Notes: generated by a model not told the origin, from the sequence alone. A DNA stretch of 64,000 nt from Promineifilum sp. (GCA_020634335.1 JACKBY010000002.1:227722-291721), one strand, 5' to 3'. Numbered from the stretch's first letter, positions 1 through 8,192 are shown. Numbers and translations are program-made.

Positions 1-914
1 ACATGGGCGAGCGTCCGGCCCAGGACAGTCGTATCGCCCCAGGGCAGCAGCAGCTTGTTGCGTCCCATCCGGCGCGATTCCCCGGCGGCCAAAACAACGG
101 CCGTCACGCGCCGCCACACCTCGCGCACCGGCTCGGCCGCGTGCAGTGCGCCCAGAACGACTCGTGAGACGCGCGGTTCTCGCAACATCAGCGCCGCCGC
201 CTCTCGCCCCGCCGCCAACTGCTCGGCCGTCTCCACCTTGTTGATAAACGGGATGATACGCGCCGCGCCCGGAGCATTCTTCAGGCCGCCCAACGGATGC
301 GTCAACAGCCGCGCCAACCCGGCCGGCGTCAGCCGCCCTTCATCCGACAAGAGGCGATCCCCGCTGCCTGGCAGCCGCTCCGCCTTCCCGATTCGTAATT
401 CGTCATCCGTAATTTTCCTTATCAGTTCCGGCCGGTGAGCCATCGCGTCAATCGGCCCGGCCAGCGCCTCAATCCCGGCCACGGGGACCACCAGCGTCGC
501 TTGCGGCGGGATGACCGGCTCGTGGGCGGCCGGGGCTTTCACCGGCCGCATGCGCGAGCCGTCGGCCTCAACCAGAACGTGATCGACATCGAGCCGGGCC
601 AGCAGGCGGGCCGGCAAATCGGGGAGAACGCCCAACGCCTTGTCGCCCTCGACGCGGCCGACGACGAGACAGCGGCCATGAGCCGCCAGCAAGCCGGCCA
701 ATGGAGACAGATCGCCGGCATAGGCCACGGCCGGCGCGCGTTCCACCTGCGCGGCGAAGATGCGTGTGGTTGTGGTGAGAATCGTGCGGCCGGGCAGCTC
801 GTCCGCCAGGGCGAACATCAGGCTCGTCTTGCCCCCACCGCCCACGAAGGCCACCAGTTCCGGTTGTTCGCCAATGCCCAGGGCATCGCGTAAGGTCCAG
901 CGGGCGGCCGTCAT
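1..914 (-). CDS. YqeC-MocA fusion, Mo-cofactor accessory protein (3' end outside window)
   Basis: The reverse strand is open from an ATG at 914 to the window edge (304 codons, no stop), so the gene is partial at its C-terminus. Residues 1 to about 260 match YqeC, the accessory P-loop protein of selenium-dependent Mo hydroxylases, with the nucleotide-binding loop FVGGGGKTS near residues 23-31 and the motif VLVEADGSR. From about residue 268 a second domain starts with VVLAAGESRRMGRNKLLLPWG, the nucleotide-binding signature of MocA/MobA-type nucleotidyltransferases that add CMP or GMP to molybdopterin. The two are usually separate genes, so this is a fusion. The ATG overlaps the TGA of the upstream hydrolase by 4 nt (ATGA), implying translational coupling. 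A stretch around residues 166-175 is encoded by a copy of the dispersed palindromic repeat. Confidence 0.85.
   Translation of the reverse strand, partial: MTAARWTLRDALGIGEQPELVAFVGGGGKTSLMFALADELPGRTILTTTTRIFAAQVERAPAVAYAGDLSPLAGLLAAHGRCLVVGRVEGDKALGVLPDLPARLLARLDVDHVLVEADGSRMRPVKAPAAHEPVIPPQATLVVPVAGIEALAGPIDAMAHRPELIRKITDDELRIGKAERLPGSGDRLLSDEGRLTPAGLARLLTHPLGGLKNAPGAARIIPFINKVETAEQLAAGREAAALMLREPRVSRVVLGALHAAEPVREVWRRVTAVVLAAGESRRMGRNKLLLPWGDTTVLGRTLAH
391..416. repeat. Half-copy of the dispersed GACGAATGACG-type palindromic repeat inside yqeC
   Basis: On the minus strand this reads as a run of ATTACGGATGACGAATTACG-type units, very like the arms of the full palindrome at 26915-26989. It lies in frame in the YqeC domain and encodes KITDDELRI between the conserved AHRPELI and LLTHPLG segments. 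Only one arm is recognisable here. Confidence 0.5.
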
Positions 915-1846
915 GGGGCAGGGGGCAGGCCGAAGTCGGGCGCGAACCGGGCCAGAAACCGGTCGAAAATCTCCGCATAGGCCACCGGGTCGGTGATGAT
1001 GCTGCGGCCGTGGGGCGCGCCCCAGTCGGTCAGATGCAGCTCCGTGCGACTGTGGTCGCTGTTGGCGTAGATGTCTTCCGAATGGCTGGGAGCGGTATAC
1101 TCGTCGGTGAGGGAATGAATGAGCAGGACGGGAACCCGCACCTCGGTGATCGACCGCTCCGGCGCGACCGCCCGGACCTCGAAGTGGGCGCGAAACTCGG
1201 CGATTCGCAGCGCCGCCGGCAACAACAGCGGCGTCAGCGTCGGGAACATCTGGCGAGCCTGGAAGCCGAGAATCTCGTCCAGTTCGCTGTAGGCCGAATC
1301 CGCGCCGACGAAAGCGATGTCGGGCGTCAGGGGGGCCATTTGCAAAGCCGTGGCCGCGCCATAGGAGACGCCGAAGACGCCGATTTGCGGCCGCTCCAGA
1401 CCGGTGCGGCCGGCGAACCAATCCAGCGCGGCCAGGGCATCCTCCTTCTCGTAGAAGCCGTAGGTATGGAAGGCGGGGGTGCTGTCGCCGTGGCCGCGGT
1501 GGTCATAGGCCAGGATATCACAGCCCCGTTTCCAAAACAGCGGCGCCCAGTTCAGGACGTGGTAACGAGTGCCGCGGAAGCCGTGGAGAAACATGACCCC
1601 GCAATCGCCGTGGCGCGGGTTCTGGAAAAGCCAGCCGGCCAGTGTCACCTCGCCGGTATCAATGGTGATGTTTTCCGGCTCCGGCAAGCCGAAATCGGCC
1701 GGGGTGTCGCCCTCGGCCGCCGCGTCGGCCAGACTCTGCGTCGGCGCGTCGATGATCTGGCTGGAAAAAAACCAGCCCGCAGCCGCGTAGGCCGCGATGA
1801 GCAGAACAATGATGATGAGCGCGATCCGCAAGCCTCGATGTTTCAT
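911..1846 (-). CDS. Membrane-anchored alpha/beta hydrolase
   Basis: This is a 311-residue protein with an N-terminal hydrophobic helix (about residues 6-30), then an alpha/beta-hydrolase domain. The nucleophile elbow is GVSYG, the acid candidate is in LIHSLTDEY, and the histidine is in GAPHGRS. The oxyanion segment FLHGFRGTRYH precedes them. I prefer the ATG at 1846 (MKHRGL) over the in-frame GTG at 1864, because the added residues contribute nothing recognisable. The fold resembles the YqkD/BEM46 group of exported or anchored esterases and peptidases; the substrate is unknown. It lies between yqeB and yqeC-mocA and shares a 4-nt stop/start overlap with the latter. A direct role in cofactor assembly is possible but cannot be shown. 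Confidence 0.8.
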   Translation of the reverse strand: MKHRGLRIALIIIVLLIAAYAAAGWFFSSQIIDAPTQSLADAAAEGDTPADFGLPEPENITIDTGEVTLAGWLFQNPRHGDCGVMFLHGFRGTRYHVLNWAPLFWKRGCDILAYDHRGHGDSTPAFHTYGFYEKEDALAALDWFAGRTGLERPQIGVFGVSYGAATALQMAPLTPDIAFVGADSAYSELDEILGFQARQMFPTLTPLLLPAALRIAEFRAHFEVRAVAPERSITEVRVPVLLIHSLTDEYTAPSHSEDIYANSDHSRTELHLTDWGAPHGRSIITDPVAYAEIFDRFLARFAPDFGLPPAP

Positions 1847-1950
1847 AGTGATCCGTATACGCACGCCGCCGTGTGTTCAATCTATAAACCGCGAAACCAG
1901 GCCGAAACATCAGACGGCGTTCGCTTGTGAACGCCATGATCCACGCGCTT

Positions 1951-2796
1951 TTACGTTGCTTCTTTGCTCCCCTGGTGCTTTGCCATATCTGTCAGGATGG
2001 CTTCCAGAACCCCGCCGCCAACGGCCAGCGCTTTATCCGAAACGGTGAAACAGGCGTCGACATCATCGCGCGGATCGACGTCGCCGATTTTCAATCCGGC
2101 GCGGATGGTTGATCCCGGCGCGATCAGGCCGCGCACGACGCCCGCAAAAGGCGCGGCGATCTGGTGGCCGGCCACGCTGCCCATGATCTCTCCCTCGCCC
2201 ACCCGGTCGCCGATTTCCTTTTGCCAGGCCACAACACCGGCCACGGGCGCGCGCAGCACCCGTTCCCGGCCCTTGCCGCCGACGACGCCCGGCGTGCCCG
2301 TGTCGGGTTCGGCCGCGCCCCGCCAGATGACGCGCCCCAGGCGGTGGCCGCGGTTGGTCTCGATGACGGCGTGACAATCGACTCCGGCGACGAAACCCGG
2401 CCCCAGGCCAATGACCAAAGGCGCTTGGGAAAGGGTCGTGTCGATGTTGCGCTTGGCCATGCGCGCGTCGACGATAGTGAGGGACGCGTGACGAATGACG
2501 GCTGACGAGTTCAGAAGCTCGTCGGGCAATGTGGGCGCGACGAGGACGGGGATGATGCCGGACTCTGCCAGGTGAATTGCCTGGGCAAGGCCACCGACGC
2601 GGACGGCGCGCAGGTCTTCGACGGTGATCTTGCCCTCCGGCACGGCCGTCGCCAGCGCCACCCGCCGCCGGACGACCAGCGGGTGGGGCAGCTCGGTGAC
2701 GATCACCGGAAAGCCGGCGTGGTGCAGGCGATAAGCCACGCCGGTCGCCAGATCGCCGCCGCCGCGCAGGAGGATGAGGGAGTGGGGGAAGAGCAT
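1951..2796 (-). CDS. yqeB: YqeB, selenium-dependent molybdenum hydroxylase accessory protein
   Basis: This 281-residue protein matches the YqeB/EF2563 family. It has an N-terminal Rossmann-like start LILLRGGGDLATGVAYRLH, the conserved TELPHPLVVRR, VDARMAKRN and the GLGPGF(V)AG..CH.V.ETNRGH segment, and a C-terminal biotinyl-lipoyl-like half (RAPVAGVV, GDRVGEGEIMGSV). Comparative genomics ties the family to SelD, YqeC and Mo hydroxylases carrying a labile selenium, and the exact reaction is not established. Its position in a locus with XDH-type subunits and YqeC-MocA supports that role. It starts 2 nt downstream of the hepT stop. A copy of the dispersed repeat encodes residues near 97-106, making the loop before VDARMAKRN longer than usual. 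Confidence 0.88.
   Translation of the reverse strand: MLFPHSLILLRGGGDLATGVAYRLHHAGFPVIVTELPHPLVVRRRVALATAVPEGKITVEDLRAVRVGGLAQAIHLAESGIIPVLVAPTLPDELLNSSAVIRHASLTIVDARMAKRNIDTTLSQAPLVIGLGPGFVAGVDCHAVIETNRGHRLGRVIWRGAAEPDTGTPGVVGGKGRERVLRAPVAGVVAWQKEIGDRVGEGEIMGSVAGHQIAAPFAGVVRGLIAPGSTIRAGLKIGDVDPRDDVDACFTVSDKALAVGGGVLEAILTDMAKHQGSKEAT
2477..2507. repeat. Half-copy of the dispersed palindromic repeat inside yqeB
   Basis: The plus strand reads GAGGGACGCGTGACGAATGA followed by CGGCTGACGAG. It shares the GAGGGACG and TGACGAATGACG units with the copies at 4454-4534 and 26915-26989. On the coding strand it is in frame, giving SSAVIRHAS. Confidence 0.5.
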
Positions 2797-2798
2797 GA

Positions 2799-3197
2799 TT
2801 AGCCCGCCAAGAGGGCATTAACCAAGTCGAATGCACTTTGAGCCGCACTGAGAGCTTCTTTGGCCTGTTCTAAACTCGGCAAGTTATGGGGAAGTGTACC
2901 GGGCGTGGCATCGGGATATCGAGTAGGAATGTAATACTGGTCAAGGACGATGGCGTTGTCCAAGAGGTCGCCTAAAGCTTGGTCATATGTCGAACATTCG
3001 CGAACAAGATCGACAAGCTTGTGGCTACGTGGGTACGCATGCCGACTTTTGATGAGGTATGCTTTCAACACCTTCTCGAACGCTTGGTGAGCCAGAAAGC
3101 AGGTATGTGCTGTAAACCCTTCGTTCAACACGAGATGGCCGACGGCCAGATCGTCGGCGGCTCGCTCAAGCCAGGGCCGGATCAGTTCGTCGGTCAT
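2799..3197 (-). CDS. hepT: HEPN-domain toxin of a MntA/HepT pair
   Basis: This is a 132-residue HEPN protein. The preferred start is MTDELIRPW at 3197, because the upstream in-frame residues run deep into mntA. Known HEPN toxins cleave RNA with an R-x4-6-H motif, and here RHAYPRSH gives R-x6-H. The helix FLAHQAFEKVLKAYL is also typical of the family. The coding region overlaps the 3' end of the nucleotidyltransferase gene by 32 nt, a normal arrangement for these pairs. In characterised MntA/HepT systems the antitoxin inactivates the toxin by adding AMP residues to a tyrosine near this motif, and a tyrosine lies within it (RHAYP). Activity here is inferred from family. Confidence 0.82.
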   Translation of the reverse strand: MTDELIRPWLERAADDLAVGHLVLNEGFTAHTCFLAHQAFEKVLKAYLIKSRHAYPRSHKLVDLVRECSTYDQALGDLLDNAIVLDQYYIPTRYPDATPGTLPHNLPSLEQAKEALSAAQSAFDLVNALLAG

Positions 3198-3516
3198 ATA
3201 AGACGCGGCCCTCATGCAAAGCTTCAAGAATGAACAGATTACCGCGCGTGATCATTTCATCTAATTCATTCGGCGTGTATACTAAATAATCAACTGCCAC
3301 CGGTGCGCGACATAACAAAGCGACTTCTTTCAAGCGTTCGAGAAAGCCATCGGCCGTCTCTTTGACGATCAACAGATCAAGGTCGCTCCACTCCCCCACA
3401 TTTTCATGGGCCATTGAGCCAAAAAGAATGACTTTCTCCGGCTCATAGCTTTCGATAAGGATCGGAAGTATATGATCGAGGGCCTCTGTGAGCTGTTCTT
3501 GCCTGTCTCTATCCAT
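3166..3516 (-). CDS. mntA: Minimal nucleotidyltransferase antitoxin (MntA)
   Basis: This 116-residue protein has the defining active site GS-x10-D-x-D, seen as GSMAHENVGEWSDLD near residues 32-46, plus a downstream VAVDYLVYTP strand carrying the third acidic position. It belongs to the minimal nucleotidyltransferase family, which pairs with HEPN proteins and can AMPylate them. It precedes and overlaps hepT. The ATG at 3516 follows a TATAAT hexamer by only 8 bp, so a transcript starting there would be leaderless. The pair sits between Mo-hydroxylase genes and has no obvious metabolic link to them. Confidence 0.85.
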   Translation of the reverse strand: MDRDRQEQLTEALDHILPILIESYEPEKVILFGSMAHENVGEWSDLDLLIVKETADGFLERLKEVALLCRAPVAVDYLVYTPNELDEMITRGNLFILEALHEGRVLYDRRTDPALA

Positions 3517-3523
3517 GACTAAT

Positions 3524-3529
3524 ATTATA
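3524..3529 (-). promoter_or_regulatory. -10 hexamer (TATAAT) for mntA-hepT, predicted leaderless
   Basis: The minus strand reads GAGTATAATATTAGTCATG, a perfect TATAAT ending 7 nt before the mntA ATG. No convincing -35 element is seen 16-18 bp upstream, where the sequence lies in the end of the Mo-subunit gene. A start at the usual distance would fall at or next to the A of the ATG. Confidence 0.45.
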
Positions 3530-3541
3530 CTCTATGAGTTA

Positions 3542-5839
3542 CTATTCGGCTGATTGCGCTTTTAACCCCTCCACTACTTTCCACGGCAACAACGGTATCT
3601 CATCGAACCACATCCCCGTCGCGTCGTGCAGCGCGGCGACGACGGCCGGGGCCAGCGGCATAAACGGCATTTCGGCCATGCCGCGCGCGCCCCAGGGGCC
3701 GATGGGATCGGGAATTTCCACCAGCACCGCATCGACCCGCGCCGGGATGTCGCGGATGCCGGGGATGAGGTATTGGCTGAGGTAGGGCGTGATAATGCGG
3801 CCATCGCGCACTTGCAGGTTTTCCATCAGCGCGTAGCCGGCGGCCTGCACCACGGCCCCCTCCACCTGTCCCTCGACGTTGGTGCGGTTGATGACCTTGC
3901 CCACGTCGTCGGCGCACACGACGCGGTCGACGTGGATGTGCCCGGTCTCGATATCGACGGTCAACTCGACGACCTCGGCCACGTAGCCGTAGCTGAAGTT
4001 GGGCATGGTGACACCCGTCTCCGGGTCATAGGGTTGTGTCGGCGGCGGTTTGTAGACCACGTGGGCGATAGACGGCCGGTCTTCGTCTGTCCACTTCGCC
4101 AGCGCTTCTTCAGCGGCCATACGAATGGAGTTGCCGGCCATAAACGTCATGCGCGAGGCCGACACCGAGCCGGAGTTGCCGCTGCTGGCCGTGTCCGACA
4201 GGTCGAGTTCGACGCGCTCGACAGGCACGCCCACGGCCGCGGCGGCCATTTGCTTGAAGGCGGTGTGCGACCCCTGGCCGACTTCGGCCCCGGCATGGCG
4301 CAACACGACCCGCTCGATCTCCTTGCCGCCGTGCAGCTCGATGATCGCCTCGCACTTCTCCGGCGCGCCGAAGGAAAAGCCGACGTTCTTGAAGGCGCAG
4401 GCGAACCCCCGGCCGCGCCGCAGGCTGCCGGGGCTGGCGGGCAAGCTCTGGAAGAGGGACGAGAGAGGAGTGACGTATGACGGCTCCTGTCGTCCGGCGA
4501 GCGATTCTTCATCCGTCGCTCCTAATTCGTCCCTCGTCGTTCCGTTTGTCGCCCAGTCCGCGGCCACGGCGCAAGCCTCAATGACCTCCGCCATACTGAC
4601 CCCCGGCGGGATGGGCGTTTGCGTGGTCAGCAGGCTGCCCTCGCGCAGGACGTTTCTGAGGCGCAGCTCGACCGGATCCATGCCCAGGGCCTCGGCCAGC
4701 TTGTTCATCTGGCACTCGGCGGCAAAGGCTCCCTGCGGCCCGCCAAAGCCCCGGAACGCGCCGCCGGGCACGTTGTTGGTCGTCACGGCATAGCTGTCGA
4801 CGTGGGCGTTGGGAATCACGTAGGGGCCGGTGACCATCAGGTTGGCGTTGCCCAGCACCTTGGGGCTGGTGTAGGTATAGGCCCCGCTGTCGAGGATGAG
4901 TTCGGCGGCGACGGCAGTGATCCGGCCGTCGCGCGTCGCGCCCCACTTCGTCCTGATCCAGGCCGGGTGGCGCTTGTGATGGCCGACGATACTTTCCTCG
5001 CGCGACCAGATGATGCGCACCGGCCGGTCGATGCCGCGCTCCCGCAAGCGCATGGCGGCCAGGCCCAGGACGATCTGCAACGACATATCCTCGCGGCCGC
5101 CGAACGCCCCCCCGATGGCCGGGTAGATGATGCGCACCTGATCGAGCGGCAGCCCCAGAGAGTGGGCCACCTGTTCCTGATCTTCGTGCGCCCACTGCCC
5201 GCCGATCTCGATGGTTACGCGGCCTTCGCGGTCGATGCGGCCGACGCCGGCTTCGGGCTGCAGAAAGGCGTGCTCCTGATAGGGCACGTAGTACTCGCCC
5301 TCGATGACGACCTCGGCCGCGGCCCAACCCGCGTCCATGTCGCCCTTGCGAATTTTGTATTGCTTCAGGATATTGCTGCCGTGCCACGGATGGAGGACGA
5401 GATCGTCCTTCATCGCCTCGTGGACATCCGTCACGACCGGGCGCTGCTCCCACTCGATCCGGATCAGGCGGCCGGCGCGGGCGGCGATGGCCTCCGTCTC
5501 GGCCACGACGACGGCCACGTGGTCGCCTTCCCACAGGCTAATGTCGCCATAGGGATTATTGCTGCCCAGGCCGACAAACACCGGCTGGTCGGGCACGCCC
5601 AGGCCGTAGCCGTTCGAGGGCACGTCCGCGGCGGTCAGCACGGCGACGACGCCGGGCAGGGCCTCGGCCGCGCGGGTGTCCATCGACAGCATCCGCGCGT
5701 GGGGTTGGCCGCTGAAGAGGACGCGGCCGTGCAGCAGGTTGGGCGGCGTCAGGTCGCCGGGATAGTGCGCGTCGCCGGTGACCTTGCCGCGAGCGTCAAC
5801 GCGCTCGGTAACGCGCGCGCGTAAAATCTGGTCGGTCAT
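3542..5839 (-). CDS. Xanthine dehydrogenase family, molybdopterin-binding subunit
   Basis: This 765-residue protein is the large Mo subunit of a xanthine-oxidase-type hydroxylase. It has the N-terminal a/b hammerhead (RVDARGKVTGDAHYPGDL), Mo-cofactor loops GGAFGGREDM and GGAFRGFGGPQGAF, GAEVGQGSHTAF, and near the C-terminus GARGMAEMPFMPLAPAV, whose Glu aligns with the catalytic glutamate of the family. These enzymes hydroxylate purines, aldehydes or aromatic heterocycles; the substrate cannot be read from sequence. The start at 5839 lies 18 nt after the preceding subunit. Residues about 435-465 (positions 4440-4545) form an insertion relative to relatives. It falls just before the conserved RRGRGFACAFKNVGFSFG and is encoded by a palindromic repeat copy. 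YqeB and YqeC nearby suggest a selenium-dependent form. Confidence 0.9.
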   Translation of the reverse strand: MTDQILRARVTERVDARGKVTGDAHYPGDLTPPNLLHGRVLFSGQPHARMLSMDTRAAEALPGVVAVLTAADVPSNGYGLGVPDQPVFVGLGSNNPYGDISLWEGDHVAVVVAETEAIAARAGRLIRIEWEQRPVVTDVHEAMKDDLVLHPWHGSNILKQYKIRKGDMDAGWAAAEVVIEGEYYVPYQEHAFLQPEAGVGRIDREGRVTIEIGGQWAHEDQEQVAHSLGLPLDQVRIIYPAIGGAFGGREDMSLQIVLGLAAMRLRERGIDRPVRIIWSREESIVGHHKRHPAWIRTKWGATRDGRITAVAAELILDSGAYTYTSPKVLGNANLMVTGPYVIPNAHVDSYAVTTNNVPGGAFRGFGGPQGAFAAECQMNKLAEALGMDPVELRLRNVLREGSLLTTQTPIPPGVSMAEVIEACAVAADWATNGTTRDELGATDEESLAGRQEPSYVTPLSSLFQSLPASPGSLRRGRGFACAFKNVGFSFGAPEKCEAIIELHGGKEIERVVLRHAGAEVGQGSHTAFKQMAAAAVGVPVERVELDLSDTASSGNSGSVSASRMTFMAGNSIRMAAEEALAKWTDEDRPSIAHVVYKPPPTQPYDPETGVTMPNFSYGYVAEVVELTVDIETGHIHVDRVVCADDVGKVINRTNVEGQVEGAVVQAAGYALMENLQVRDGRIITPYLSQYLIPGIRDIPARVDAVLVEIPDPIGPWGARGMAEMPFMPLAPAVVAALHDATGMWFDEIPLLPWKVVEGLKAQSAE
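4454..4534. repeat. Palindromic repeat copy inside the Mo-subunit gene
   Basis: The left arm (from 4454, GAGGGACGAGAGAGGAGTGA...) and the right arm (ending about 4534, ...AATTCGTCCCTC) are inverted copies of each other with about 23 of 30 positions identical. The arms share GAGGGACGA, AGGAG, GACG and ATGA blocks. The whole element is in frame in the enzyme gene and encodes a segment absent from typical relatives. Confidence 0.6.
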
Positions 5840-5857
5840 AGTCAGTCCTTTATTGGG

Positions 5858-7300
5858 TCAATTCATTTTGCCGGCCGCCTCATGGACGGCCTCGATAATC
5901 TTGTAATACCCCGTGCAGCGGCACAGGTTGCCGGAGAAGGCTTGCTCGATGTGGGCCTGGTCGGGCGCGGGCTGCTCGTCCAGCAGCTTGGCCCCCGACA
6001 TGAGGAAGCCGGGAATGCAGTAGCCGCACTGCACGGCCCCGGTTTTGATGAAGGCCTGCTGGATGGGATGAAGGTCGCCGTCCTGCGCCAGCCCCTCGAC
6101 CGTGACGATCTCCGCGCCGTGGGCCCGCGCCGCCGGGACGAGGCAGGCCATCACCGCCATGCCGTCGAGGTAGACGGTGCACGCGCCGCATTCGCCCTCG
6201 GCGCAGCCCTCTTTCGTGCCCGTCAAGAGTCCTTCTTCGCGCAGCCAGCGCAAAAGCGTCTTCTCCATGCCGGGCGCGCTAATCGGCCGGCCGTTGACCG
6301 TGCTCTCGATGGGGGTGTCGGGGCCGAAGCTGGCGGCGTATCGCGGGCCGGTGGGAAACGCCCCGCCCGTGTTGCCCCACAGCATCACCGGGTCGGCCGG
6401 CCACGTCTCCCGCTCGCGGCCGTCGCGCAGGGCCAGCAAAGCGCGACGGGCCATCACCTCGACCATTTCGGCGCGATACGAGGCCGGGCCGCGCACGTCG
6501 TCGATGGGTTTGGCCGCGGCGGCCACCAGCCCGGCGGCGACGGTGATCGTGTCGTCGGTCAGGCGCTTGCCCAGAAGATAAGATTCGGCCGCCTCCGCGT
6601 CGATGATGGTGGGCGCGACGCTGCCCAAGGCGATGCGCGCGCGGCTGACGGTCTGGTCCTCGCCGAACGTCACGACGGCCGCCAGATGGACGACGGAGAT
6701 GGCCTGCGCCCGGCGCAAGCCCAGCTTGACGAAAATGCCGCGCGCGGGGGGGGGCATCGGCGCGATGACGATATCAACCAGCATCTCATCCGGTTCCATG
6801 AGCGTCTTGCGGACGCCGGTATAAAAATCTCGCAGCGCCACCATGCGCCAGCCGCGCGTCGAGGCCAGGATGACCTGCGCGTCGAGCGCCCGCAGAGCCG
6901 AAATGGTGTCATTGGCCGGACTGCCCGTTACCAGGTTGCCGGCGACGGTGCCCCGGTTACGCAGTTGCGGCGAGGCGATCTCCACGCAGGCCTGGGCCAG
7001 CGGCAGGGCGTGGTTGATGATCAGGGGCGAGGCGACGACCTGATTGTGCGTCACCAGCGCGCCCAGGTGGATGAGGCCGTCGGCGTCGCGGCTGATCTCG
7101 TTCAGGCCGGGGATGCGCGTGACGTCGATGAGCGTGGTCAGGTCGGGCCGCTGGCCGCGCTCCATCTCCAGCAGCAGGTCGGTGCCGCCGGCGATCAGCC
7201 GGGCCGCCCGGCCGTGCCGGGCCAGCAGCGCCAGGGCCGTCTGCAGATCGGCCGGTATTTCGTATCGTTCTAGGGTAGGGGGTATTTGGTGACTAAACAT
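5858..7300 (-). CDS. Mo hydroxylase FAD-binding/[2Fe-2S] fusion subunit
   Basis: This 480-residue protein carries two electron-transfer modules of a xanthine-dehydrogenase-type enzyme. Residues 1 to about 300 are the FAD-binding (CoxM/XdhB) domain, with ARLIAGGTDLLLEM, the second flavin loop RNRGTVAGNLVTGSPANDT and the C-terminal four-helix part (SYRAEMVEVMARRALLAL). After a linker, residues about 335-480 are a CoxS/XdhC-type ferredoxin pair: CAEGECGAC...C for the plant-type cluster and CGYC...CRC for the second cluster. The order FAD first, FeS second is unusual, because fused forms commonly have FeS first. It is in the same operon as the Mo subunit downstream (18-nt gap). Confidence 0.9.
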   Translation of the reverse strand: MFSHQIPPTLERYEIPADLQTALALLARHGRAARLIAGGTDLLLEMERGQRPDLTTLIDVTRIPGLNEISRDADGLIHLGALVTHNQVVASPLIINHALPLAQACVEIASPQLRNRGTVAGNLVTGSPANDTISALRALDAQVILASTRGWRMVALRDFYTGVRKTLMEPDEMLVDIVIAPMPPPARGIFVKLGLRRAQAISVVHLAAVVTFGEDQTVSRARIALGSVAPTIIDAEAAESYLLGKRLTDDTITVAAGLVAAAAKPIDDVRGPASYRAEMVEVMARRALLALRDGRERETWPADPVMLWGNTGGAFPTGPRYAASFGPDTPIESTVNGRPISAPGMEKTLLRWLREEGLLTGTKEGCAEGECGACTVYLDGMAVMACLVPAARAHGAEIVTVEGLAQDGDLHPIQQAFIKTGAVQCGYCIPGFLMSGAKLLDEQPAPDQAHIEQAFSGNLCRCTGYYKIIEAVHEAAGKMN

Positions 7301-7341
7301 AGTGTTACTGACTGCTAGCGCCGGCCGGTTGCCGGCGCGGG

Positions 7342-8172
7342 TTAGGAAGCTGCTTTTTCCGCTGCCGGGGAAATGGACATGGCCCGGCCGTCGCCGCCGC
7401 GCTGAAGCATGATGATCTGCGCCATGATGCTGACGGCGATCTCCTGGGGCGATTCGGCGTTGAGTTCCAGTCCGATGGGCGACGTGATGCGATCCAGCTT
7501 CCCGGCCGCAAGGCCGTCGGCCGCCAGCAGGCGTTTGGTCTCTTCCCAGCGGCGGCGGCTGCCCATGACGCCGACGTAGGCGGCCGGGGCCTCCACGACC
7601 AGCGGCAGCAGCTGGCGGTCCAGCGTCACGTTGCGGGTGACCACGGCCACATAGGTGCGCTCGTCTATCGCCTGTTGCGCCAACAGCTCGGCCGGCGTCC
7701 CGCTGAGCACCACGTCGGCATCAACCACGTTCTCGCGGGTTGCCAGTTCCGCCCGGTCGTCCCAGGCCACGACCCGAAAGCCAAGCCACTTGCCGAGGCC
7801 GGCCAGAGCGCGGCCGACGTGGCCGCAACCCAGAATGAGCAGGGTATTCGGCGCGGGGTAGGGTTCGACGTAGATATCGACATTGCCGCCGCAGACCCCG
7901 GGGTCGCCGCGTTGCGGATCGACGAGAGAATAGGGGATGACCCGCGGCCGGCCGTCGCCCAGGGCCTCGCGCGCCACAGCGGCCACGCGCGCTTCCATCT
8001 CGCCGCCGCCGACCGAGCCGAGCGTGCGGCCGTCGCCATAGAAAAGCATCTTCGACCCGGCGTGGCGCGGCACGGACCCCTGATCGCGAATGACGACAGC
8101 CAGGACGACCGGCTCGCGCCGGGTTTGCGCCGCCAAAAGCTCTTCCAAAATTTGTCGATCTTCGCCGTTCAT
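7342..8172 (-). CDS. xdhC: XdhC/CoxI-family Mo hydroxylase maturation factor
   Basis: This is a 276-residue XdhC/CoxI-type protein. The N-terminal domain has the family block VVIRDQGSVPRHAGSKMLF..DGRTLGSVGGGEME with VCGGNVDIYVEP, and the C-terminal domain is a Rossmann fold (LILGCGHVGRALA) with GVMGSRRRW and SPIGLELNAESPQEIAVSI. XdhC proteins bind Mo cofactor, promote its sulfuration and insert it into the hydroxylase. The frame stays open upstream to 8364, but the extra 64 residues are Arg-rich and unrelated to the family, so I use the ATG at 8172. It precedes the FAD/FeS subunit by 41 nt and is probably the first gene of the hydroxylase operon. Confidence 0.9.
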   Translation of the reverse strand: MNGEDRQILEELLAAQTRREPVVLAVVIRDQGSVPRHAGSKMLFYGDGRTLGSVGGGEMEARVAAVAREALGDGRPRVIPYSLVDPQRGDPGVCGGNVDIYVEPYPAPNTLLILGCGHVGRALAGLGKWLGFRVVAWDDRAELATRENVVDADVVLSGTPAELLAQQAIDERTYVAVVTRNVTLDRQLLPLVVEAPAAYVGVMGSRRRWEETKRLLAADGLAAGKLDRITSPIGLELNAESPQEIAVSIMAQIIMLQRGGDGRAMSISPAAEKAAS

Positions 8173-8192
8173 ACGTCTGATTTGCCTGACCT

